64,000 bases of DNA from JAJKIP01 sp037200685 (lineage in GTDB: Bacteria; Bacteroidota; Bacteroidia; Chitinophagales; Chitinophagaceae). Location of the stretch: assembly GCA_037200685.1 (NCBI GenBank), contig JBBCIG010000016.1, forward strand, positions 496,001 to 560,000. The letters are read 5' to 3'. This document shows, in pieces, positions 23,699 to 33,378 of the stretch (the first letter of the stretch is position 1; every line of letters starts with the position of its first letter). The position numbers were made by a program, and so were the translations under genes. The notes under the pieces are model-generated. The model saw only the letters and a list, made by a program, of their open reading frames with translations. It was not told the DNA's origin and did not search any database.

Positions 23699-26626
23699 TT
23701 ATAAGAATGCTTCATACAACACTTCGACAGGGTGCTTCGCCTTTCTTCCCGTGCCATCTTTTACCTGGTGACGGCAACTGGTACCCGGTGCAGCGATGAT
23801 CGTATCCGCGGAAGCATTACGAACAGAGGGGAATAAAACCAATTCGCCAATTTTCATAGATAAATCGTAATGTTCTTTTTCATAACCAAAACTTCCCGCC
23901 ATGCCACAGCAACCGGAAGGTATTGTTTCAACGGTATAATTTTCCGGTAAGGATAACAATGTTTGAGAAGCTGTTACAGTTGACAACGCTTTTTGCTGGC
24001 AATGGCCATGCAGCTTGATATGTTTTTTTTCTTTTGTAAATAAAGAAGCGGATATGCGGCCGTTTTTTATTTCAGCAGCGATGAATTCATCAATTAAATA
24101 AACATTTTTAGATAACGCTTTCGCCGCTTCAAACTGGTCATCATCTGCCAGGTCAATATACTCATCCCTGAAAGTAAGTATCGCTGAAGGTTCAACCCCG
24201 ATTAATGGCGCATCAGCATTTATCAATGGAGAAAGCAATTTTATATTCTTATTCGCAATCTTTTTTGCGCTGCGCAACAATCCCTTTGACAACCATGCCC
24301 TGCCGCTTTCCTCATGGCCAGGAATGATAACTTCATAACCCAGTTTCTCCAACAATTGAATAGCTTTTATCCCGATGTGCGTATCATTAAAATTGGTAAA
24401 CTCATCGCAAAACAAATAAACTCTCCTTCGTGTTCCTTGTTCCTTGTGTCTTGTCTCTTGTCTCTTATGTCTTTTATACCATTTCTTCAGCGTAGTCTTT
24501 TGCAGCGTCGGCATAGAACGATCTACCGCAAAACCAGAAAAACTCTTCACCCATTTACCTACCACTTTATTCGTCATGATGAAGTTGTACATACCCGGCC
24601 ATATCGTCCCCATCGCCGATGTCTTATTAAACCATGCAATCAATTTTGAACGGAACGGTACGCCATTCGCATCATAGTAATGTTGCAAAAATTCCGCTTT
24701 TAATTTCGCCACATCCACATTGCTTGGGCATTCTGACTTACATCCTTTGCAACTCAGGCACAAATCCATCACATCATAAATTTCTTTATGATCAAACCGG
24801 TTCAGTTTTTCGGAATTGGTTAAAAATTCACGAAGAATATTGGCCCTTGCCCTCGTTGTTTCTTTTTCATTTTTGGTCGCCATGAATGATGGGCACATGG
24901 TCCCGCCGCTTAAATGTGTTTTACGACAATCACCACTACCGTTACATTGTTCGGCATGTTGTAATACATCCTGGTTGTGAAAACGAAAAACCGTTTCGAA
25001 ATTCGGCGTTTGTTGTCCCGGCACATAACGGAGCATCGTATTCATCGGCGGCGTATCTACAATCTTACCGGGATTAAAAATATGATGTGGGTCCCACGCT
25101 TTTTTTATTTCTTTTAATAAATGATAATTTTTTTCGCCCACCATTTGCCGGATAAATTCTCCCCGCAAACGGCCGTCGCCATGTTCACCGCTTAATGAAC
25201 CATTATATTTTTTTACCAGCGTAGCTATTTCTTCAGCAATGCTGCGGAATAATTGATTGCCTTCTTTTGTTTTTAAATTAATGATAGGACGCAAATGCAA
25301 TTCACCCGAACCCGCATGGGCATAATGCACGGAATACAATCCGTATTTTTTTAAAATCTCGTTAAACTCCCTGATATAAGCAGGTAAGTCATTTACATCA
25401 ACTGCTGTGTCTTCAATAACGGGCACTGCTTTTTCATCACCGGGTAAATTCGCTAAGAGGCCGAGGCCCGCTTTCCGAAGTGTCCATATCTTTTTCGTAT
25501 CGCCTCCAAATAATAAAGGGAAATGATAACCCAAGCCCGCTGCTTTCATTGCTGCTTCACAGTTACCTGCATCAGTAATGATTTCTTCTTTCGTTTGCCT
25601 GGCAAATTCAATAACCAGTATAGCACCCGGATCACCTTGTACAAAGAAGCGGTTCTTTGTTTGTTCAATATTATTCTTTGTACACTCCAATATATAATGA
25701 TCGATCAGCTCGCTGGCGCTGATATTATATTTCAACGCAATAAGGTTAGCCCTTAACGCTTCATCAATCGTATTGAAATGCACACATAGCAATCCCGTTT
25801 CTTTCGGTGGCAACGGCACCACGTTTAATTTTATTTCCGTAATAAATGCCAGCGTACCTTCAGAACCTGCGATCAACGAGCAGAAATTGAAATCCGTACC
25901 GCCGGCATGAAAAGGCGCCGTTTCAATTAAAAGATCAACAGCATAACCTGTATTTCTTCTTTCAACAGTTTTTTTAGGAAACTCTTTTCGTATCTCCGCC
26001 TGGTTATCGTAATTACTTAATAGGCTTCTTGCCGTTTTATAAATAGCCGCTTCCAGTGTATCGCCTTCGCATTTCTGATGAAACTCGTCAATGCTGACAG
26101 TTTTAAATTCTGCATCGGTTCCATCACTCAATATCGCTTTCACTTCGAGTAAATGTTCACGGGTGCTGCGGTACACCACGGAATTGGAACCGCAACTGTT
26201 ATTGCCGACCATACCGCCAATCATCGCCCTGTTAGCGGTTGATGTTTCCGGCCCAAAGAATAAACCATGCGGTTTTAAAAACATATTCAGTTCATCACGG
26301 ATCACACCGGGCTGCACCCGCACCCAATTTTCTTCTTTATTCAGTTCAATGATCTGTGTAAAATTCTTGGATACATCCACGATGATTCCGTCGCCTACCA
26401 CTTGTCCGGCCAAAGAAGTGCCGGCTGTACGTGGGATTAATGAAGTGTGATGGGTAGTGGCAAATGCAACCAGTTTTTTTATGTCATCGAGGTTCTTTGG
26501 TACGGTAACCGCCAAAGGCATTTCACGGTACGCAGATGCATCTGTAGCATACAACGTACGCATCGTAGTATCCGTGTAAAATTCTCCTTCAAATGTATCG
26601 GCTAGTTGCTGCAGCAGTTCCTTCAT
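23699..26626 (-). CDS. FAD-linked oxidase fused to Fe-S/CCG domain (D-lactate/glycolate dehydrogenase-like)
   Basis: A 975-residue fusion enzyme, probably oxidising a 2-hydroxy acid such as D-lactate or glycolate and passing electrons to the quinone pool. Order: PCMH FAD-binding domain (LIPRTAGTSLAGQVVGDGII, MIGGMVGNNSCGSNSVV), FAD-oxidase C domain (VIEDTAVDVNDLPAYI, HYAHAGSGELHLRP, SGEHGDGRLRGEF), a 4Fe-4S ferredoxin pair (CNGSGDCRKTHLSGGTMCPS and CLSCKGCKSECPS), and a GlpC-like CCG domain (HGHCQQKAL, GCCGMAGSFG). Similar to E. coli YdiJ. A basic repeat insertion (KRHKRQETRHKEQGTRR) interrupts the chain between the ferredoxin and CCG parts (see findings). Confidence 0.9.
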   Translation of the reverse strand: MKELLQQLADTFEGEFYTDTTMRTLYATDASAYREMPLAVTVPKNLDDIKKLVAFATTHHTSLIPRTAGTSLAGQVVGDGIIVDVSKNFTQIIELNKEENWVRVQPGVIRDELNMFLKPHGLFFGPETSTANRAMIGGMVGNNSCGSNSVVYRSTREHLLEVKAILSDGTDAEFKTVSIDEFHQKCEGDTLEAAIYKTARSLLSNYDNQAEIRKEFPKKTVERRNTGYAVDLLIETAPFHAGGTDFNFCSLIAGSEGTLAFITEIKLNVVPLPPKETGLLCVHFNTIDEALRANLIALKYNISASELIDHYILECTKNNIEQTKNRFFVQGDPGAILVIEFARQTKEEIITDAGNCEAAMKAAGLGYHFPLLFGGDTKKIWTLRKAGLGLLANLPGDEKAVPVIEDTAVDVNDLPAYIREFNEILKKYGLYSVHYAHAGSGELHLRPIINLKTKEGNQLFRSIAEEIATLVKKYNGSLSGEHGDGRLRGEFIRQMVGEKNYHLLKEIKKAWDPHHIFNPGKIVDTPPMNTMLRYVPGQQTPNFETVFRFHNQDVLQHAEQCNGSGDCRKTHLSGGTMCPSFMATKNEKETTRARANILREFLTNSEKLNRFDHKEIYDVMDLCLSCKGCKSECPSNVDVAKLKAEFLQHYYDANGVPFRSKLIAWFNKTSAMGTIWPGMYNFIMTNKVVGKWVKSFSGFAVDRSMPTLQKTTLKKWYKRHKRQETRHKEQGTRRRVYLFCDEFTNFNDTHIGIKAIQLLEKLGYEVIIPGHEESGRAWLSKGLLRSAKKIANKNIKLLSPLINADAPLIGVEPSAILTFRDEYIDLADDDQFEAAKALSKNVYLIDEFIAAEIKNGRISASLFTKEKKHIKLHGHCQQKALSTVTASQTLLSLPENYTVETIPSGCCGMAGSFGYEKEHYDLSMKIGELVLFPSVRNASADTIIAAPGTSCRHQVKDGTGRKAKHPVEVLYEAFL

Positions 26627-26660
26627 ATTAAACCCCGGTCATTTCTTATAAACAAGACGG

Positions 26661-26668
26661 CAAATTTA
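26661..26668 (-). promoter_or_regulatory. Putative Bacteroidota -7 element
   Basis: On the minus strand TAAATTTG, matching TAnnTTTG, about 34 bp upstream of the ATG at 26626 of the FAD/Fe-S oxidoreductase. Confidence 0.4.
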
Positions 26669-26781
26669 ACTCAATGATCTTGTGTTACGACAAACAAGCT
26701 CAAGAAATATCACATTCTTTAAAAACTTTTTGTACAACCCGCCACCCTTCGTACATTTCTCCTCTTAAAAAAACTACTCAT

Positions 26782-28692
26782 ATGATAAAGCAATTCCTTT
26801 GCGCAACAATTTTGCTTGCCTTCCTCGCCGCCTGTAACCAAAAAGAAGAACAGGCAAAAACGCCAAAGCAATATAGCATTGAACAACTGTACAACAATAT
26901 TGGCATTAATGCTTCGGCATATAATAAAGATGAAACTGGTGTATTGATAGACAATAATAAAACCGGCATTTTTAACGTCTATGAATTATCCATTGGGGAT
27001 ACTACCATTCATCCGTTAACAGCATCAGCTAAAGAATCATTTTTCTCTGTTGATTATTTGCCCGGCTCGGATAAATTTATTTATTCAGCAGACCAGGGTG
27101 GCAACGAGAATACACACCTTTACCTGAAAAGCAAAACGGATACTGTTGCAAAAGATCTAACACCCTGGCCCAACAGCGCCAATAGCGCAGTGGGATGGAG
27201 CGATGACAAAAAATCGCTTTATGTAAGCAGCAATAAACGAAACCCGCAATTTTTTGATATCTGGAAATTGGACTATGCTACATGGGCGGCTACGCTGCTT
27301 TACCAGAATGACTCAGGGCTGGATGTCAGCAACTTCAGCAAAAGCGAAAGGTACCTTGCACTGACGAAGAGTGTTACCACTGATAAAAATGAACTGTACT
27401 TGTATGACCGCAGTACGAAAAATATGAAACGCCTCAGCAACAACAATGAAGCGATATGGAACGCACTGGCTTTTGAAAAAAATGACAGTATATTATATTA
27501 TTCTACCAATGACGGTAATGAATTTTCTTACATCATAAAATATAATATCAACACTGGTAAAGCTGATAAATTTTATGAAGATAAATGGGATGTTACATCA
27601 ATGATCTTAAGCGAAAATGAAAAATACCACACGATATTCATTAATGAAGACGGCAAGAACAAAGTTCTGTTATATGACCATGCCACTAACCAGCGGCTGC
27701 ATTTCCCAACATTAGCGACGGGGATGTGTTGAGCGTTTTCATTTCCCCTTCAGAAAAAAACATGTTGCTTTCTGTTGGCAGCAGCACCAGCCCCACCAAC
27801 CTGTATAATTATAATATAGAAACAAAAACGCTGAAACGCCTCACTTCCACGCTGAACAAAGAAATAGATGAAACTGATTTAGCAAAAGCCGAAGTCGTAC
27901 GTTTCAAATCATTTGACGGCACGGAAATCCCTGCTATTTATTACAAACCATTACAGGCAAGCAAAGACAATAAAGTTGGCGCATTGGTATGGGTACATGG
28001 CGGCCCGGGTGGTCAAACCCGTGTTGGTTTCAGCAATTCCATTCAATACCTCGTCAATCATGGATATGCTGTACTGGCCGTGAACAACCGTGGCAGCAGC
28101 GGCTATGGCAAAACGTTTTATAAAATGGATAACAGGGATCATGGCAATGCAGACCTTAAAGATTGTGTGTGGGGCAAAAAATGGCTGGCGGAGCAAGATT
28201 ATATCGATAGCAGCGCCATTGGCATTGAAGGCGGGAGCTATGGCGGATGCATGGTGTTGAATGCGCTTTGCTCTCATCCTGATGAATTCAAAGTAGGTGT
28301 CGATCTGTTCGGTGTAGCAAACTGGTTGCGTACATTACGCAGCATCCCTCCTTACTGGGAGTCTTTCCGCCAAGCGTTATACGAAGAAATGGGTGATCCT
28401 GGTACCGCAGACAGTGTGCATCTTAAAGAAGCGTCTGCATTATATAATTACCAAAAAATAACCAAACCCCTGCTCGTATTCCAGGGAGCGAATGATGTAA
28501 GGGTATTACCAATAGAAAGTGATGAGATCGTAGCGGGTGTAAAGAAAAATGGCGTACCGGTTGAATATGTTGTATACCCCGACGAAGGACATGGCTTTGC
28601 CAAAAAAGAAAACCAGATCACCACTTCTAAAAAAAACACTGGAATTCCTGGATAAATATTTAAAGCCAAAGAAAGTAGAAGAGAAGAAATAA
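26782..28692 (+). CDS. S9-family peptidase (prolyl oligopeptidase type), two frameshifts
   Basis: A lipoprotein peptidase: MIKQFLCATILLAFLAAC signal, a beta-propeller of about 330 residues (PWPNSANSAVGWSDDKKS and others), then the S9 catalytic domain with ALVWVHGGPGGQTRVGF, nucleophile EGGSYGGCMVLNAL, acid FQGANDVRVLP and His in PDEGHGFAKKENQ. It cleaves small peptides in the periplasm. Frame 1 ends at 27732. A missing base in CCC 27705-27707 restores it (HFPNISDGDVLSVF). A second break at A8 28629-28636, read as A7, gives KKTLEFLDKYLKPKKVEEKK to 28692. Repaired length 636 residues, normal for the family. Likely sequence errors. Confidence 0.8.
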
Positions 28693-28709
28693 TTTTTCAA
28701 TCCTCATTG

Positions 28710-28746
28710 CCCTGCTTCATCAAACAAAGATGAAGCAGGGTTTTTT
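28710..28746 (+). terminator. Intrinsic terminator after the S9 peptidase gene
   Basis: CCCTGCTTCATC / GATGAAGCAGGG stem (12 bp), AAACAAA loop, then TTTTTT. Confidence 0.92.
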
Positions 28747-28756
28747 ATTTTTATTA

Positions 28757-28824
28757 CCAGCTGCATTGCTACTATCATCGTCTGTTGCGTCGCACTCTTC
28801 ATCTTCCTGTTCGCTATTCAGCAT
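28757..28824 (+). repeat. Dispersed ~70-bp repeat (family A), copy with attached AGAGACG module
   Basis: CCAGCTGCATTGCTACTATC ... TTGCGTCGCACTCTTCATCT ... TTCGCTATTCAGCA. It lies in the gap 28693-29017 between the S9 terminator and the SIMPL gene. Right after it (28835-28925) comes a segment with GTAGAGACGTGCCATGCC and CCCCGTCTCTAC. The reverse complement of that segment is found at 46967-47042 inside another family A element. Confidence 0.8.
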
Positions 28825-29017
28825 ATGGCAGCACCCCGATGACTATCGGCGGTACGTTCGGTATCCACGTAGAGACGTGCCATGCCCCGTCTCTACAATC
28901 GTCGACGGTTGCCAAACCCTCCAATAATTTATAATGGACATTTCCTAAATAAATCAAAATTTTTGCCCTCCACTTTATGCATTTACCCGATTGCGTGTAT
29001 CTTTTAAAAAAACAATT

Positions 29018-29758
29018 ATGAAAAAAATCATACCAATTCTGACACTCGTTTGCGTGTGCAAAGTAATCATGGCCCAACAGCCACAAACCATGTTTGCCAG
29101 CAACCCCTATCCCAAAACCATTTTCGTAAGCGGAAGCGCCGAAATGGAAGTCGTCCCTGACGAGATTTATGTGAATATAGAATTAAGGGAATATCAGAAA
29201 AAAGGAGAAGCGAAAAAAGATATCGAAACCATCAAAACACAATTTTTGGAATACTGCAAAGCTGCCAATATACCGGATTCAGCTATCAGTATCGCTTCCT
29301 ATTCCGGTTACAATAACTATTATAATTTCAGGAGAAAAAAGAATATTGATATGAACGCCTCCATCACTTACCAGGTGAAATTCAGGAGCAGCAAAACGAT
29401 GGATGACCTGGTGGAACGGCTGGATGACAATGCCACACAAAGTTTTGTCATCGCTTCTACAAGTCATAGTAAGATCATTGAATACAGGAAACAATTAAAG
29501 ATAAAAGCGGTACAGGCGGCTAAAGACAAAGGAATTTATCTTACGGAAGCGGTAGGTGAAAAATTAGGGGAAGCCATAACTATCACAGAACCATCCGAAG
29601 GCGAAATTTATAATCAATACTCACAATCAAATATGCTATCTAACAATGCTCTTTACTTAAATAGAGAACAATATGACAGTGTCAAAGTCGCGACTGAAGC
29701 AGACTTTAAAAAAATTAAACTGCGTTTTGAAGTGAATGTGCTGTTTGCTTTGAAATAA
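29018..29758 (+). CDS. SIMPL-domain (DUF541) exported protein
   Basis: A 246-residue secreted protein of the SIMPL/DUF541 family. Signal peptide LTLVCVCKVIMAQQ, then the family opening IFVSGSAEMEVVPDEIYVNI, a helical middle with KTIKTQFLEYCK-like segment, and the final AVQAAKDKGIYLTEAVGEKL plus KIKLRFEVNVLFALK. SIMPL proteins are periplasmic or outer membrane; they have been linked to kinase signalling, oxidative stress and polymer assembly, without a defined reaction. ATG 29018 is preferred to the in-frame TTG at 28991. Confidence 0.85.
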   Translation: MKKIIPILTLVCVCKVIMAQQPQTMFASNPYPKTIFVSGSAEMEVVPDEIYVNIELREYQKKGEAKKDIETIKTQFLEYCKAANIPDSAISIASYSGYNNYYNFRRKKNIDMNASITYQVKFRSSKTMDDLVERLDDNATQSFVIASTSHSKIIEYRKQLKIKAVQAAKDKGIYLTEAVGEKLGEAITITEPSEGEIYNQYSQSNMLSNNALYLNREQYDSVKVATEADFKKIKLRFEVNVLFALK

Positions 29759-29958
29759 GTATCAATCATCAATCAAAACTCGCATTATATAATTTTCAAA
29801 TAATGATCCCGGAGGGATCAAATATTTATAGCTTCCGGTTTATTGATGCGTTCGACCCCTGCGGGGTCGTATGTTCTTTGTTGGGTTTTTCTATAAACAT
29901 ATAACTTCTTCGGAGTTAAGATATCTTCTACATATTTTGAAGTGTCAGCAGGTATCAT

Positions 29959-29991
29959 AACTCCTGGAGGGTTTGAAACCCTCCAGGAGTT
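29959..29991. repeat. Perfect 33-bp palindrome
   Basis: Arms of 16 bp, AACTCCTGGAGGGTTT and AAACCCTCCAGGAGTT, around one G. Shares its core GGAGGGTTT-AACCCTCC with the palindrome at 40201-40233. Confidence 0.85.
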
Positions 29992-30018
29992 TGCAAAGTT
30001 TAGGAAAACGTCGACAAA

Positions 30019-30087
30019 TGCTGAGTAAAGAACAGGAAGATGAAGAGTGCGACGCAACGAAGCTGATAGTAGTAATACAGCCGGGCT
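30019..30087 (-). repeat. Dispersed ~70-bp repeat (family A), inverted copy
   Basis: TGCTGAGTAAAGAACAGGAA, GAAGAGTGCGACGCAACGAA, GCTGATAGTAGTAATACAGC and CGGGCT. Reverse complement of the copy at 28757. Confidence 0.82.
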
Positions 30088-30134
30088 AATGCACAGCATC
30101 CTGCGGAAAAATTTAAATTTCCTGCAACTGTGCA

Positions 30135-30142
30135 TATCTTTG
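30135..30142 (+). promoter_or_regulatory. Putative -7 element very close to the start codon
   Basis: TATCTTTG, exact TAnnTTTG, ends 5 bp before ATG 30148. If used, transcription would begin at or next to the ATG, giving a leaderless mRNA. Confidence 0.45.
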
Positions 30143-30147
30143 ACACT

Positions 30148-32508
30148 ATGTTAAGGATATACTTTGCGCTGATATTACTAAGCGCCGCCCTGGTAGCAAA
30201 TAGCCAGCATACGATTACGATTTCAGGAACTGTAGTTGATGATAAAACAAATGCCGTTGCTGACGCTTCTGTTTATATTTTAAATACCAACTCGGGTACT
30301 TTCACTGATAAGCAAGGCCGTTTTGAATTAAAGAATATTCCTGAAGGAAAATATATTATACAGGTATCGGCCGTTGGCTTCGCTGTTATCAACGAGGAGA
30401 TTGATAAGAATAATACCAACATCGCTGTTACACTCAGCCAATCTTCCATTCACCTCGATGAAGTGATCGTGTCAGCGCAAAAAAGAGAGGAGTTATTGCA
30501 ACGCTTGCCTTTCAGCGTTTCCGCATTGTCGGCGAAAAAAGTAGAACAATACCGGTTGTGGAATACGAGAGATATCACCGCTATCATTCCAAACCTTTAT
30601 GCTGGAAATCCCGGCGATAATAGGAACGTGACTTCCATTCGCGGCATTACTTCTTCATCGTATGATCCTGCTGTCGCTACTTATATTGATGGGGTGAACC
30701 AGTTCAGCCTCGATACGTATATCGCACAGTTATTCGATGTAGAAAGAATTGAAGTGCTGAGAGGACCGCAGGGTACGTTGTATGGCCGTAATGCGATGGG
30801 TGGTGTTATTAATATTATTACAAAAAAACCAACGAATCATACCAGTGGTTTCGCGGAAGTGAATTTGGGGAATTATGGACAGCAACGTCATAGCATCGGT
30901 TTGCGTACTCCTGTTGTCAGCGATAAACTTTTCTTCGGCGCCGTACTGATGTATGATAAAATGGATGGCTATTATACCAATGAATTCAATAATACTTCTT
31001 TTGATAAACAACATACCCTCACGGGAAATTATTATGTCGCTTATAAAGCTTCGGAAAAACTGGCATTCACTGTAAATGTAAAGCATAATAATCACCGTAA
31101 TAACGGGCCTTTTTCATTGGTGAACGGCGTGGCTGATGCATTTGCCAATCCTTTTAAATTGAGCCAGGACGCTACCAGCAAAATGATTGATAATACATTC
31201 AATTCTTCTTTATCTGTTAACTATACGGGCCGTTCACTGAATTTTACTTCACAGACAGCATGGCAAACCAACCAGCGGTATTATACCCGGCCACTGGATG
31301 GTGATTTTTCTCCGATTGATGGCGTGACTATTATTAATAATTATGGGCACAAGTGGAATAATGTAAAAGCATTGACGCAGGAATTTCGGTTCAGCTCTCC
31401 TGCCTCTGTGTCTTCATCATTAAAATGGACAACCGGGATCTATTTATTTCACCAGTCCGTGCCGAATAAACAAGCTACGCATTTTGGAAAAGACGCGGCA
31501 TTCGTTGGCGCACCCGATATTAACTTTTCTACGATCAGTACTACGAAAGGAAATAATTCCGGGGCGGCTTTTTATGGACAGATATCGTATAGTATCACAA
31601 AAGACCTCGAACTGACAGCAGGTTTACGCTACGATTACGAACATAAAAAACAAAATGTATTAGGGGAATACCAGAAAGACCCCGATCCGAACCCACAGTT
31701 TGAAACAAGACCTGATACAACAGCCTCTACAAATTTTAACGCATTTTCTCCCAAACTTAGTTTGGCTTACCAATTTTCAAAAGCCAGCAATGGGTATGTT
31801 TCTTACAGCCGTGGCTTCAGGGCTGGTGGCTTCACGCAATTATCATCCGATCCTTCACAACCGCCTTTATTTTCCTTCAAACCGGAGTACAGTAATAACT
31901 ATGAAATAGGTTTGAAGAATAATTTGCTGAATAACCGCTTACGGTTAAACATTGCTTTGTTCTATGCGAATATTACCAATGCGCAGGTGCCCACATTAAT
32001 CTTACCTGATGCCGTTACCATCACAAAAAATGCGGGAAAACTCAATACAAAAGGAATCGAATTAGAGCTTTCCGCAAAGCCGGTAAAAAACCTGGAGATC
32101 GAATATAATTTAGGCTATACTGATGCGAAATACAAGACGCTGAAGCTGTCCGTATACGGTTCTGAGCAGGATTTTAAAGACAATAAACAGGTTTTTACGC
32201 CTGTTACCACTTCTTCCCTTGCTGCGCAATACAGTTTCGATTTAGGAACGAGCCAGCTCCTGAAATTTGTCGTCCGTGGTGAATGGATGGCATTGGGCAA
32301 GCATTATTTCGACCTGGCAAATACCATCCAGCAATCGGCTTACAGCTTATTGAATACCCGTGCGGGAATAACGTCAAAGAATTATGATATTATTTTATGG
32401 GTAAGAAACCTTACCGATCAGAAATACATTTCTTATGCTTATGATTTTGGTGCGGTCCATCTCGGGGCGCCGCAAACCTATGGGATTACTTTAACGGGAA
32501 GATTTTAG
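30148..32508 (+). CDS. TonB-dependent receptor
   Basis: A 786-residue outer-membrane active transporter. Signal peptide ALILLSAALVANSQ, carboxypeptidase-like domain (ISGTVVDDKTNAVADASVYI, GRFELKNIPEGKYIIQVSAV), plug with NVTSIRGITSSSYDPAVATY and VERIEVLRGPQGTLYGRNAM, then the barrel ending in YGITLTGRF with the terminal Phe typical of outer-membrane barrels. The LRGPQGTLYGRNAMGGVINI motif is the strong family mark; the closest kin are FecA/FepA and sugar or vitamin receptors, so the cargo is open. No SusD partner follows. ATG 30148 is chosen over an upstream GTG at 30130 because it starts the signal peptide. Confidence 0.92.
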   Translation: MLRIYFALILLSAALVANSQHTITISGTVVDDKTNAVADASVYILNTNSGTFTDKQGRFELKNIPEGKYIIQVSAVGFAVINEEIDKNNTNIAVTLSQSSIHLDEVIVSAQKREELLQRLPFSVSALSAKKVEQYRLWNTRDITAIIPNLYAGNPGDNRNVTSIRGITSSSYDPAVATYIDGVNQFSLDTYIAQLFDVERIEVLRGPQGTLYGRNAMGGVINIITKKPTNHTSGFAEVNLGNYGQQRHSIGLRTPVVSDKLFFGAVLMYDKMDGYYTNEFNNTSFDKQHTLTGNYYVAYKASEKLAFTVNVKHNNHRNNGPFSLVNGVADAFANPFKLSQDATSKMIDNTFNSSLSVNYTGRSLNFTSQTAWQTNQRYYTRPLDGDFSPIDGVTIINNYGHKWNNVKALTQEFRFSSPASVSSSLKWTTGIYLFHQSVPNKQATHFGKDAAFVGAPDINFSTISTTKGNNSGAAFYGQISYSITKDLELTAGLRYDYEHKKQNVLGEYQKDPDPNPQFETRPDTTASTNFNAFSPKLSLAYQFSKASNGYVSYSRGFRAGGFTQLSSDPSQPPLFSFKPEYSNNYEIGLKNNLLNNRLRLNIALFYANITNAQVPTLILPDAVTITKNAGKLNTKGIELELSAKPVKNLEIEYNLGYTDAKYKTLKLSVYGSEQDFKDNKQVFTPVTTSSLAAQYSFDLGTSQLLKFVVRGEWMALGKHYFDLANTIQQSAYSLLNTRAGITSKNYDIILWVRNLTDQKYISYAYDFGAVHLGAPQTYGITLTGRF

Positions 32509-32511
32509 TGC

Positions 32512-32772
32512 TTAGTTTTTTTCTCTTGCTATAAGATCAGGTTGTTTCACTCTCTCTAAACCTGCATGTGTAATGCGAATGATGAGTGTATCCTGTTGTT
32601 CCGTAGTGATCATTTCTTCTTCTTCGAGTAATTGAAGTTGTTGCTGGATCACAGACCATTCCTGCAAACTGCGAAGGATAAGCTCACGCGGACGGCAACC
32701 ATATTGTTCAGGCTGTGGGTCGTTCTTTACTATACCGTATATCGTCTGGAGAAGCTGGTAGTGGGGCTGCAT
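32512..32772 (-). CDS. Small hypothetical protein, possible winged-helix-like
   Basis: An 86-residue soluble protein: YQLLQTIYGIVKNDPQPEQY, then ELILRSLQEWSVIQQQLQLL and EEEEMITTEQQDTLIIRIT. The succession of helices followed by a two-stranded wing-like end ('hydrophobic-TTEQQDTLIIRITHAGLERV') resembles small PadR- or ArsR-like winged helices, which frequently end with TxxG. Convergent with the TonB receptor, 3 bp apart. No closer assignment possible. Confidence 0.5.
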   Translation of the reverse strand: MQPHYQLLQTIYGIVKNDPQPEQYGCRPRELILRSLQEWSVIQQQLQLLEEEEMITTEQQDTLIIRITHAGLERVKQPDLIAREKN

Positions 32773-32995
32773 GATTATAAAAATATCGTAAAATCTCTTG
32801 TTCGTTTAAACAACTTATTCACAATTATTGTAAATAACTTTTTGAAGATACAGATAATTTTTTCCAGATGATAATGTAAATTTTATGGCCTGTAACCCGC
32901 TGGAAAACATAGAATTTTTACCTTATTATTTTATCCCGCACTTCCCGCCGCATAATTATCTGTATATTTTGTTCCCATAAAAATAGTCTTCCCTC

Positions 32996-33370
32996 ATGCT
33001 TATTTTCCTCGATATATTTTTTACTGTTGCACACCTTGCTTTTACATTTTTTAACCTTACCGGATGGATTTGGAAGCGTACCCACAAAGCCCATCTTGTC
33101 ACCCTTGCATTAACACTCATCTCCTGGTTTGTATTCGGCATTTGGTATGGCTGGGGCTATTGTTTTCTTACCGACTGGCACTGGCAGGTGAAAGAAAAAT
33201 TGGGTGAAAAAAAATTACCCAATTCTTTTATAAAATATTTCGCCGATATGATCACCGGCAAAGACATTAATCCCTCATTGATAGATACAATAACCTTAAG
33301 CTGCTTCATTATTGTGGTAATCGCTTCGCTGTATGTAAATTTTAATTTGCCCAAAAAGAAAAAACCTTAA
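32996..33370 (+). CDS. DUF2784-family membrane protein
   Basis: A 124-residue protein with three membrane helices: FLDIFFTVAHLAFTFFNLTG, LVTLALTLISWFVFGIWYG and the C-terminal IDTITLSCFIIVVIASLYVN. The family mark is the aromatic run GWGYCFLTDWHWQVKEKLG between helices two and three, typical of DUF2784. Function is unknown. Convergent with the Crp-family gene; 8 bp between stops. Confidence 0.8.
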   Translation: MLIFLDIFFTVAHLAFTFFNLTGWIWKRTHKAHLVTLALTLISWFVFGIWYGWGYCFLTDWHWQVKEKLGEKKLPNSFIKYFADMITGKDINPSLIDTITLSCFIIVVIASLYVNFNLPKKKKP

Positions 33371-33378
33371 CCGACTGG

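Larger units (their letters stand above)
29759..30134. repeat. Repeat-rich intergenic segment
   Basis: Gap of nearly 400 bp made of palindromic pieces: ATCCCGGAGGGAT at about 29806, GACCCCTGCGGGGTC at about 29856, the perfect 33-bp palindrome 29959-29991, and an inverted family A copy at 30019-30087. No gene. Confidence 0.65.

Noticed and set aside
28835..28925. CRISPR-like short repeats
   Set aside because: AGAGACG modules are isolated hairpins, not regularly spaced direct repeats, and no cas gene is present.
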